A DNA stretch of 22,671 bases from Flavobacterium sp. (GTDB lineage: Bacteria > Bacteroidota > Bacteroidia > Flavobacteriales > Flavobacteriaceae): positions 1-22,671 of the forward strand of contig JASLHL010000074.1 in NCBI GenBank assembly GCA_030152225.1. The letters are read 5' to 3'. The notes under the pieces are model-generated. The model saw nothing but the letters and a program-made list of their open reading frames with translations. It searched no databases and was not told the origin of the DNA. Positions within the stretch are counted from its first letter, which is position 1. Every line of letters starts with the position of its first letter. The position numbers and the translations under genes were made by a program. Below, piece by piece: positions 1 to 7,031 of the stretch.

Positions 1-83
1 TTATTTTATATCTCATTAGTATCTTAAAAGTATCTCTTTTCTAAAAAAAATATGTTTTAATTTTTTATAGGGAGAAGATGTTT

Positions 84-91
84 TACTTTTG
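84..91 (+). promoter_or_regulatory. candidate -7 promoter box for the AsmA-like gene
   Basis: TACTTTTG followed by C matches the Bacteroidota -7 consensus TAnnTTTG exactly. It lies about 58 bases before the ATG at 150. No clear TTG/TTTG -33 element is visible upstream, so the assignment rests on the -7 box and on recurrence of the same word before other genes here. The rest of 1-149 is AT-rich and shows no gene. Confidence 0.5.
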
Positions 92-149
92 CATTATAAT
101 TTGTGAAATAATTTGTTTTGTTTCTACGCAATTTGTATAGTTCATCGGT

Positions 150-3100
150 ATGAGTTTTTCAGGAAAAAAAGTTGTCAAGCGGATCGCTATTGCTTTAGGG
201 GTATTAGTGGTTTTTATTTTAGGTTTACTGTTTGTATTACCTGTGTTTTTTAAAGATTCTATTAATGAGGAGATTAAAAAGCTATTAGCGGAATCCATTG
301 AAGGAGAAGTCGCTTTTGACGATATTAATGTATCTTTTTATAAAAATTTTCCTTATCTAACAGCTACTGTTATTAATCCAAGTGTTGAAGGAGTACAAGT
401 AGATTCTCTACAACCTATGCATTTGTTACAAGCAAAAGAATTAGGCTTGGGTATTAATATGATGAGTCTGTTGGATTCTAAAATAAGTTTTAATCGTCTT
501 TTCATTGATTCACCTGTTGTTGACTTGTTGGTTAATGAAAAGGGAGAAGCGAACTACTTCGTTGTCAAGGCAACTGATGATACGCAAGCAGATGATAAAG
601 GATTTGATTTGCAGATTGATCAATTGGAAATTCGGAATGCGAGCATCCGTTATTGCGATGAAGCGGGAAACCTACATTTCAATGCAATTAACTTCGATTA
701 TTTAGGGAGTGGTAATATGAGTGAAGCGGTATTTCAACTAAAAAGTAAGATACGCGTTCGCTCTTTTGACTTTAGTTTTGACAATGTTTTTTATGTCAAA
801 GACAAGCCCCTATTAGCGGATTTAGAAACGTTGATAGATACTAAATCATTGACTTTTGAATTTCAAAAGAACAATGTCAAAATCAAGGATTTATTAGTAA
901 GCTTTATTGGACGTTTTGGATTCATTGAGAATGGATATGATATGTTGTTTGATATTAATACGGAGAAAGCGAGCTTAAATGAATTACTCTCTTTAGTTCC
1001 ACCTGAGTATCAATCTTGGTTGGATCAAACGAAGTTCGATGGGATAGTAGATGGTAAGTTTAAGTTAGAAGGCCAGTTCTTAGCTTTAGATACGATTATG
1101 CCGTCAATTAACCTAGATTTAGCGATTGCTAATGGACGCATCCAACACGGAGAGGTATTGGATCCAATTCAAGATTTGGCATTGAAATTTCAATTTAAAA
1201 TGCCTTCTTTAGATTTAGAACAAAGTGAAGTGATTATTGATCAACTAGCTTTTAGTGTTGCTGGACGAAAAAGTGATATTAGTCTTCACACAACAGGTTT
1301 TGATACACCGACAATACAAAGTACAATTGCTTTGGATTTAGATTTAGATCTGATTCAAAAAGCCGTAGGATTTACAGGTGTGGATGTAAAAGGAGATTTG
1401 CAAGTAAAAGGAAAGATAGACGGTCAATATGCAAAGGGAATTGTAGAGACAAGAACGTTGCGAAAAGTAAGAAGAGATACGGTTATCACGAGTATTCCCA
1501 CTTTTGAAGTAGAGGGAATGATTCGTAATGGTTATTTTAAACTGGAAAGTTTACCACAAGCCTTAAAAGAAATTAGCTTTGATGCGAAGGCAGATGGACC
1601 AACGAATAAAATAGAAGATATTAAATTCCGAATTGATAATTTGAACCTTTTGGCCATGGATAATTTTGTCAAAGGTCATGTAGCAGTAAATAATTTAAAA
1701 ACCTATGATGTTGATGCTCGCATAGAAGCGAATATTGATTTTGAGCATATCAAAGAGTTTATTCCATTTGACGAGGCGGTCTTGCGAGGAAATTTCATGA
1801 TTGATGGAACGGTTAAGGGAAGTTATGAACCAAATCGCAAGCGTTTTCCTGTTGTGAATACTGAAGTAAAATTGAATAATGGTTATGTACAATTAAAGCG
1901 ATTGCCAGAATTGCCAATTGAGGATATCCAAATTCATACGATCATTAAGAGTTCACGGGGTTCAATCAATGATCTTTCAATAGAGGTCTTGCCTATTAAC
2001 TTTAAAATTGCAAAAGAGCCATTCCAATTGGCCGCGAGCTTATACAATCTAAATAATTTAAACTATAATATTACATCCAAGGGAACCATTAATATTGGGG
2101 ATATTTACAAGATATTTAAAATAGACGGTATTGATGTTCACGGTAGAATTATTACGAGTTTATTCTTGAAAGGATTGCAAAGTGATGCTTTAAAAGGCGA
2201 TTTTGACAAGTTGAAAAATGGAGGAAAATTCGAGGTTGACAACATTAGAATTCACTCTGATATGTTCCCTTATCCTTTGCATATTAAGAAAGGGGTATTC
2301 CGGTTTTTTAAGGAAAAAATGGGCTTTGAAAAATTTGTAGCGACGTATGGAACATCGGAAATTAACATGAAAGGGTATTTGACAAATGTTATAGATTACA
2401 TGCTGAAAGAAGATACTCTGAAAGGAAAATTTACCTTTGAAAGTCCGTATTTTAATGTAGATGAATTCATGATGTTCGATTCAAAAGGATCAGCTACTAA
2501 AACAGCAACGGCTTCCTCTTCAGGAACTGGTGTTGTTCAAGTGCCTAAAAATTTAAATATTCTCTTTGATGCTACGGCTCAAAAAATCAAATATTCTGAA
2601 TATAACGTAGAGGATTTTACAGGTAGTTTAGCTGTTAATGCAGGAAAAATTGATCTTCAGAAAACTAATTTTGGTTTGATAGGAACCAAAGTAAGTATGA
2701 CAGGGACCTATGAGCCTACAGGATTTAGAAAAGCGAAATTTGACTATGCTATTCAAGCGTCGGATTTTGATATTCAACGTGCGTATAAAGAAATTACGCT
2801 ATTTAGAGAAATGGTGAGTATGGCCAAAGATGCTCATGGACAGGTTTCATTGGATTATCAACTAAAAGGAGATTTAGATAAGAATATGTTTCCCGTTTTC
2901 CGCTCTTTAGTTGGAGGTGGATCTTTAACGCTGGAGAATATTGAATTTAAAGGATTTAATCTACTTGGTGCCATTGCCAAAGAAACAAATACGAAGTCAC
3001 TAGAAGAAGGCAAAGCAAAAGACGTTGAAATCAAAACGACGATCAAGGATAATGTAATGACCATTGAGCGTACGCGTATGAAAATGGCTGGGTTTAGACC

Positions 3101-3413
3101 GAGATTTGAAGGACAAGTCAGTTTGGATGGAGAAATGAATATCGGATTGCGATTAGGCTTACCTCCTATGGGAATTATTGGTATTCCAATGAAAATTCAA
3201 GGGAATTCTGAGGATTTTAAAATTAAATTAGGACGTTATAAACCCAGTGAAGTATTGGGAAGACCAACAGACGATGATGACGATGATGAGGATGAACAAC
3301 CAGAAGGAGGAATTGAAAATGGAATAACACCAGAGGAAGGAACTAGAGTAGAAGAGGAAACAGAAACAACAACCCCTGTTGCTAATGAAAATATAGCTGA
3401 ACCAGCGGCATAA
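150..3413 (+). CDS. AsmA-like family envelope protein
   Basis: This 1087-residue protein has one N-terminal membrane anchor (about residues 12-33). A long, beta-rich, repetitive periplasmic body follows, with many alternating segments of the type 'hydrophobic-x-G-x-hydrophobic-D'. The N-terminal block after the anchor (IEGEVAFDDINVSF...FPYLTATV) is typical of AsmA-like proteins of Bacteroidota. AsmA/TamB/YhdP-type proteins are thought to form grooves that carry phospholipid or help outer-membrane assembly; for this one the role is inferred from family only. From about residue 1037 the C-terminus becomes very acidic (six Asp followed by Glu/Asp) and then Thr/Glu-rich, so it is probably disordered. 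The ATG at 150 is the only sensible start, being followed directly by a basic n-region and the anchor. The gene stands alone, with a terminator just after the stop. Confidence 0.85.
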   Translation: MSFSGKKVVKRIAIALGVLVVFILGLLFVLPVFFKDSINEEIKKLLAESIEGEVAFDDINVSFYKNFPYLTATVINPSVEGVQVDSLQPMHLLQAKELGLGINMMSLLDSKISFNRLFIDSPVVDLLVNEKGEANYFVVKATDDTQADDKGFDLQIDQLEIRNASIRYCDEAGNLHFNAINFDYLGSGNMSEAVFQLKSKIRVRSFDFSFDNVFYVKDKPLLADLETLIDTKSLTFEFQKNNVKIKDLLVSFIGRFGFIENGYDMLFDINTEKASLNELLSLVPPEYQSWLDQTKFDGIVDGKFKLEGQFLALDTIMPSINLDLAIANGRIQHGEVLDPIQDLALKFQFKMPSLDLEQSEVIIDQLAFSVAGRKSDISLHTTGFDTPTIQSTIALDLDLDLIQKAVGFTGVDVKGDLQVKGKIDGQYAKGIVETRTLRKVRRDTVITSIPTFEVEGMIRNGYFKLESLPQALKEISFDAKADGPTNKIEDIKFRIDNLNLLAMDNFVKGHVAVNNLKTYDVDARIEANIDFEHIKEFIPFDEAVLRGNFMIDGTVKGSYEPNRKRFPVVNTEVKLNNGYVQLKRLPELPIEDIQIHTIIKSSRGSINDLSIEVLPINFKIAKEPFQLAASLYNLNNLNYNITSKGTINIGDIYKIFKIDGIDVHGRIITSLFLKGLQSDALKGDFDKLKNGGKFEVDNIRIHSDMFPYPLHIKKGVFRFFKEKMGFEKFVATYGTSEINMKGYLTNVIDYMLKEDTLKGKFTFESPYFNVDEFMMFDSKGSATKTATASSSGTGVVQVPKNLNILFDATAQKIKYSEYNVEDFTGSLAVNAGKIDLQKTNFGLIGTKVSMTGTYEPTGFRKAKFDYAIQASDFDIQRAYKEITLFREMVSMAKDAHGQVSLDYQLKGDLDKNMFPVFRSLVGGGSLTLENIEFKGFNLLGAIAKETNTKSLEEGKAKDVEIKTTIKDNVMTIERTRMKMAGFRPRFEGQVSLDGEMNIGLRLGLPPMGIIGIPMKIQGNSEDFKIKLGRYKPSEVLGRPTDDDDDDEDEQPEGGIENGITPEEGTRVEEETETTTPVANENIAEPAA

Positions 3414-3414
3414 A

Positions 3415-3456
3415 AATAAAAGCTAGAGATTAATCTCTGGCTTTTATTTTTTTTGC
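3415..3456 (+). terminator. intrinsic terminator after the AsmA-like gene
   Basis: A 16-bp stem (3415-3430 with 3433-3448, one G-T wobble) is closed by a two-base TA turn, so the real loop is larger. It is followed by a run of eight or more T. It begins two bases after the stop codon. Confidence 0.85.
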
Positions 3457-3471
3457 TAACGAGAGAAATAG

Positions 3472-3479
3472 TACTTTTA
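3472..3479 (+). promoter_or_regulatory. weak candidate -7 box for the deformylase/TPR pair
   Basis: TACTTTTA differs from TAnnTTTG only at the last base and lies 25 bases before the ATG at 3505. TGATTTTG at 3484-3491 is an alternative with a different single mismatch. A promoter is expected here because a strong terminator lies just upstream, but the exact box is uncertain. Confidence 0.3.
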
Positions 3480-3504
3480 CTTTTTGATTTTGAAATAGAA
3501 ACCT

Positions 3505-4095
3505 ATGATAACCATCCCATTATTAACAGCAGAAGAATTAACCATACTTTCACAAGGCGATTCGGCAGGCCCTCTATATGTGTACCAAAATACAGTGCCT
3601 GAGGAGTTGCGTGTACTTCAAGCGAATTGTAGTGAAATTAATCCACAAGATCCTAACGTACAGCTATTGATTGCACGCCTATATAAAACGGTTACTGATG
3701 GTGATCGTGCAGGTGTTGGTATAGCTGCTCCTCAGGTGGGTTTAAATCGCAATTTATTTTTAGTCAAGCGCTTTGATAAGGCGAATGAGCCTTTCGAATT
3801 TTTTATTAATCCTCAAATTGTTTGGTATTCTTCTTTGTTGCAGCAGGGGGAAGAGGGCTGTTTGTCTATTGAAGATCGCTATGATAAGGTATACCGAAGT
3901 TTAGCAATTCAGATTCTTTATTTTGATTTAGAAGGCAATCAATACCAAGAAGTTGTTGAAGGATATACTGCTGTAATTATGCAACATGAATACGATCATC
4001 TCAATGGAGTATTATTTACGGATCGGATACAAGAGCAAGCACAACGCCAGTATACCGATGCTACAGTAGAAACACCATTGGTTTATGAAGTTTAA
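3505..4095 (+). CDS. def: peptide deformylase, divergent type
   Basis: This 196-residue metalloenzyme of the peptide deformylase family removes the formyl group from the N-terminal Met of new proteins. All three family motifs are intact: GVGIAAPQ at 70-77, EGCLS at 117-121 (Cys119 metal ligand) and HEYDH at 161-165 (His161 and His165 ligands, Glu162 catalytic). The part before motif 1 is unlike the usual short PDF start: about 69 residues including LYVYQNTVPEELR, where canonical enzymes begin near 'LPI..YG.P.LR'. This suggests a second, divergent paralogue rather than the housekeeping copy. No signal peptide is visible, so it should be cytosolic. The stop overlaps the next gene by 11 bases, so the two are translationally coupled. 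The symbol is given for the family; whether this is the primary def cannot be told here. Confidence 0.88.
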   Translation: MITIPLLTAEELTILSQGDSAGPLYVYQNTVPEELRVLQANCSEINPQDPNVQLLIARLYKTVTDGDRAGVGIAAPQVGLNRNLFLVKRFDKANEPFEFFINPQIVWYSSLLQQGEEGCLSIEDRYDKVYRSLAIQILYFDLEGNQYQEVVEGYTAVIMQHEYDHLNGVLFTDRIQEQAQRQYTDATVETPLVYEV

Positions 4096-4906
4096 GGGGT
4101 ATAAATTTTTATTTCTTGCAGGGATACTGGGAGGGGGAATACCCTGTCTGGCACAAGTAGATGTGTCTTATTCAATTGAAGAATTAGCCTGTCCAACAGA
4201 CAATAAAGAAATTATAACGTTGTATGAAACGGGTTTTTCTGCTTTGCAAAAAACAACGTATTATAATACAGCAGGCCGAATCTTTTTCCAGATTATCCAA
4301 CAGGATAAAACTTTATGCGATGCCTACTACTATACAGGAGTCGCTTTGACCAAACAAGACAAAGACGATGCTGCTTATACCTATCTCTACTATGCAGATA
4401 GTCTAGCGACTCAACCTCAGATGCCTTTTAAAATCGCCTTAGCGGAATCAGCATTGCGCGTGGGTAATGTGGGGTTAGCGCGAAAAAAATACCAAGAAAT
4501 TAAGCAGTATTTTCCTGATCGTCCTGAGGGATATTACGGATTGAGTTTAACGGCAACATCAATTGGTGATCTTGTAGAGGGATTGGTAAATACGGATCGC
4601 ACATTGGCAAAATACAAAAGCACGGGAGGTTTAACTCTAGAAAGAGAGCAAGAGATTTATCTGATTAAGGCGATTCTCTTGCGAATGAATACGCAATACG
4701 ATAAGGCGATTGAGTTTTTCGAAAAGAGCAAAGCACACTTTGGCACAACTTCGGATTACCTTGCTAATTACGCCCTTACCACCTATGAATTATATAAGCA
4801 AACACAGGAGGAAAAATGGAAAATTGAAAGCCAACAAGCACTAGAGCAAATTCAAAATAAAGAGATACTCAAAGCAGACTTTTTACAACAGTTTATTTAT
4901 GATTGA
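4085..4906 (+). CDS. secreted tetratricopeptide-repeat protein
   Basis: This 273-residue protein has a Sec signal peptide (hydrophobic residues about 8-20, ending CLAQ near residue 24). Helical repeats of TPR type follow, for example the segments around AAYTYLYYADSLA, VGLARKKYQEIKQYFPDRPEGYYGLSL and YDKAIEFFEKSKAHFG. It is probably a periplasmic scaffold; partners are unknown. GIPC near residue 21 does not fit a lipobox well, because Pro precedes the Cys, so a lipoprotein is not favoured. The ATG at 4085 lies inside the end of the deformylase gene, so the two are co-transcribed and probably coupled. Its 3' end overlaps the last 10 bases of the response regulator gene on the other strand, leaving no room for a terminator. 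Confidence 0.78.
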   Translation: MKFKGYKFLFLAGILGGGIPCLAQVDVSYSIEELACPTDNKEIITLYETGFSALQKTTYYNTAGRIFFQIIQQDKTLCDAYYYTGVALTKQDKDDAAYTYLYYADSLATQPQMPFKIALAESALRVGNVGLARKKYQEIKQYFPDRPEGYYGLSLTATSIGDLVEGLVNTDRTLAKYKSTGGLTLEREQEIYLIKAILLRMNTQYDKAIEFFEKSKAHFGTTSDYLANYALTTYELYKQTQEEKWKIESQQALEQIQNKEILKADFLQQFIYD

Positions 4907-5586
4907 GGTGTTTGACGGGCTAAATCAACTTTGAACCCTACACCACGGATGCTGTTAATCTGTATCGCATCATCATCAGATAAATACTTGCGTAAACGCG
5001 TGACAAAAACGTCCAAACTTCGCCCACTAAAATAATCAGCAGATTGCCACAGTTGATTTAGAATGACTTCTCGTTCTAGAATAGATCGATCATGTTGAAT
5101 GAAAAGCAAAAGCAAATCTCTTTCGCGTTCCGTTAATTGATATGTTTTTTTTGTATGCTCTAAACGCAACAGATTGGGCGTAAATGTAAAAATTCCCAGC
5201 TGATAGGTTTGATAGGTCTTCGTTTGTGTATAGCGAAGAATATTGTCAATACGCAGTTTTAACTCCTCTGGATCGCATGTTTTTGAAATATAATCCGCAG
5301 CACCTAACTTTAAACCTAATAAACGATCGATATTTTGATTTTTAGCCGTTAGAAAAAGAAAGGGAATTTGTGGGTAGTTCTGATGAATCTCTTTTGCCAA
5401 CGTAAACCCATCTTTAACGGGGAGCATAATATCTAAAATAGCCAGATCAAAAACTTGTTGTATAATTAGCGTATTTACTTCTGCCGCACGCGGTGTCCAT
5501 GTGACCTGAAAGCCACTGAATTCTAAATACTGTTTGACTACTGTGCCATAATCAAGGTCATCTTCAACGAGGAGAATGTTATACAT
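4897..5586 (-). CDS. OmpR-family response regulator
   Basis: This 229-residue two-component regulator has a receiver domain (about 1-115) and an OmpR/PhoB winged-helix DNA-binding domain (about 127-222, with the ...SRSLDVFVTRLRKYL...-like recognition segment and the RGVGF wing). Receiver residues visible are the acidic pocket E8-D9-D10, phospho-acceptor D52 (LAILDIMLP), T80 and K102. One oddity is that the residue after K102 is Thr (KTC), where the family nearly always has Pro (KPF). The gene overlaps the upstream kinase by 8 bases, so they form an operon and a cognate pair. RprX/RprY-type systems of Bacteroides have this architecture, but no orthology is claimed. The likely target is the tandem operator at 6956-6990 in front of the divergent barrel gene. 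Confidence 0.9.
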   Translation of the reverse strand: MYNILLVEDDLDYGTVVKQYLEFSGFQVTWTPRAAEVNTLIIQQVFDLAILDIMLPVKDGFTLAKEIHQNYPQIPFLFLTAKNQNIDRLLGLKLGAADYISKTCDPEELKLRIDNILRYTQTKTYQTYQLGIFTFTPNLLRLEHTKKTYQLTERERDLLLLFIQHDRSILEREVILNQLWQSADYFSGRSLDVFVTRLRKYLSDDDAIQINSIRGVGFKVDLARQTPQS

Positions 5587-6907
5587 AAGGTAAAAGAATT
5601 GTGAAAGTAGTTCCGTCCGTTAGTTTACTTGTTAAGTGAATACTGCCTTTTCGATTTGTGACAATTTGTTTGACTTGATACAAACCAATTCCCAAGCCTA
5701 AGGTATTGTGTATGTTGTGTTGTCTGATGCGATAAAATTTGCGAAAAATAAGATTTTGCTCTCCTTTTTCAATCCCTATGCCATTATCAGAAACTTGAAT
5801 ACACAGCTGGTTTTTTTCGTTTTTTACTGTGCAACTAATTGTTGTGCCTCCGTATTTTATTCCATTTTCGATGAGATTCAACAAGATTGTTTCTATTTCT
5901 GTTTGAGGAAAATCTAATACGTCAGCTACTTCCCAATGTACTGTAAATTGAATATTAGGATTTTTGGGTTGTAAGTCAGCGATAAGTTGCGTTAGATGGT
6001 GCTTACAAAACATTTGATCTGTAAACGACACAAAGCCTCCTAATTGATTTTGTAAGCGTTCTAAACGGTTCAATTGACGTTGAATCAATTCTACCGTAGG
6101 GGAGTTGTATTCCTGTTGCAGGTTATTACAACCGTATTTCAGCGTTGCAATGGGCAATTTGAATTCATGGGATACATTGTCTACCATATTGTGTAAGGTC
6201 AACACTTCTTGTTCTTTCTTTTTGATGGTCTTATAAGTAATAAAATACAAAACCAAAATAAACGTACAAATGAGAAAAGAACCCATTAGTAGTGGAAATA
6301 AATCGCGGAAGGCTACGCTGTAAAAATTGAGTACTTGAATGTATTTTTCTTGATTAACCGTAAAATGATTGTTGTAGTCTTCAGGGCAATCTGCACAGTC
6401 TTCCTCATTTGTATGCTTGCTCGATTCTTCTACTTCCCATTGAGATGTGTTAATACGGCTAGCTTCCGTTATTTTTTTCTGTGTTTCTAAAATGGTTACT
6501 GGTTCTGGTAATACATTTTCTTTGGTTGTATTGAGAATTACATGAGTCAAGTCTACGCGATAGGCCACTTCATATCCCAAGTTTTGAAAAGCACTATCTA
6601 TTTTTTGAGAAGCATCGAGATTTGTTTGGTGGAAAAAATCTTCATTCTTAGCTTTAATTTCTGCTACAGTTGCCTTTTTGTACAGTAAATCTATAACAGC
6701 TTGATACAGTACATTGTCTTTTTTCTTTGCTTTTTTATCAAAAGCAAGCACGCTTTCCAACGCGTCTAATTTGTTGTGAGCAATCGTGTTAATTTCTTTC
6801 TTTTTTAATGCGAGTACTTGAAGAAAATAGAACGTCATTATCCCAATCAAAAGAAGATAGAATACACTAAAGGCAATGAGATAATACTTTGGCTTTGAAT
6901 ACTTCAT
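5579..6907 (-). CDS. membrane sensor histidine kinase
   Basis: This 442-residue sensor kinase has TM1 at about 9-31, a periplasmic sensor of about 170 residues, TM2 at about 203-226, then HisKA and HATPase_c. His247 in NVSHEFKLPI is the phospho-acceptor. The ATP-binding boxes are N348 (LIENGIKYG), DNGIG at 374-378 and GLGIGL at 404-409. No HAMP domain is evident between TM2 and the His box; a short basic linker, KTIKKKEQEVL, is there instead. The periplasmic domain is not one I recognise. It is Lys/Glu-rich and carries a CxxC (C171, C174) about 30 residues before TM2. The kinase gene comes first in the two-gene operon with the regulator, and is divergent from the barrel gene at 7032. The candidate promoter lies so close to the ATG that the transcript may be leaderless. 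Confidence 0.9.
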   Translation of the reverse strand: MKYSKPKYYLIAFSVFYLLLIGIMTFYFLQVLALKKKEINTIAHNKLDALESVLAFDKKAKKKDNVLYQAVIDLLYKKATVAEIKAKNEDFFHQTNLDASQKIDSAFQNLGYEVAYRVDLTHVILNTTKENVLPEPVTILETQKKITEASRINTSQWEVEESSKHTNEEDCADCPEDYNNHFTVNQEKYIQVLNFYSVAFRDLFPLLMGSFLICTFILVLYFITYKTIKKKEQEVLTLHNMVDNVSHEFKLPIATLKYGCNNLQQEYNSPTVELIQRQLNRLERLQNQLGGFVSFTDQMFCKHHLTQLIADLQPKNPNIQFTVHWEVADVLDFPQTEIETILLNLIENGIKYGGTTISCTVKNEKNQLCIQVSDNGIGIEKGEQNLIFRKFYRIRQHNIHNTLGLGIGLYQVKQIVTNRKGSIHLTSKLTDGTTFTILLPYV

Positions 6908-6912
6908 AGGTG

Positions 6913-6920
6913 CAAAATTA
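6913..6920 (-). promoter_or_regulatory. -7 promoter box for the kinase/regulator operon
   Basis: On the minus strand TAATTTTG matches TAnnTTTG exactly and is followed by C. It ends only five bases before the kinase ATG at 6907. With the usual start site a few bases after this box, the mRNA would begin at or next to the A of the ATG. Confidence 0.5.
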
Positions 6921-6955
6921 GCTTAAATTAATGGATATTACTCGTTGTATTTTGC

Positions 6956-6990
6956 GTTAACCGTTCATTAACCGTTCGTTAACCCGTTTC
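6956..6990. promoter_or_regulatory. tandem 11-bp direct repeats, likely response-regulator operator
   Basis: Three head-to-tail copies of RTTAACCGTTC: 6956-6966, 6967-6977 (one difference, at the first base) and 6978-6990 (one extra C, GTTAACCCGTTTC). The 11-base period places every copy on the same helix face, as in PhoB/OmpR-type direct-repeat operators. The site lies between the divergent kinase and barrel genes. Its last copy ends 15 bases before the candidate -7 box of the barrel gene, which is where an activator that substitutes for the -33 element would sit. Binding by the neighbouring regulator is inference. Confidence 0.65.
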
Positions 6991-7005
6991 AAATTTACTT
7001 TATAA

Positions 7006-7013
7006 CACCTTTG
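7006..7013 (+). promoter_or_regulatory. candidate degenerate -7 box for the barrel receptor gene
   Basis: CACCTTTG followed by C keeps the TTTG half of TAnnTTTG but has CA for TA. It lies 18 bases before the ATG at 7032. A weak -7 box behind a tandem operator fits an activator-dependent promoter. A TTG inside this box is the first codon of the longest reading frame and is unlikely to be the real start. Confidence 0.45.
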
Positions 7014-7031
7014 CTTCAAATAAGTAAAAGT

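Noticed and set aside
83..298. Minus-strand 71-codon frame at the left end overlapping the start of the AsmA-like gene
   Set aside because: It is antisense to the signal-anchor region of a well-supported gene and has no recognisable features.
4147..4150. Cys21 of the TPR protein as a lipoprotein attachment site
   Set aside because: The preceding residues are Gly-Ile-Pro. Proline at -1 does not fit a lipobox, and a normal signal-peptidase I site (CLAQ) follows directly.
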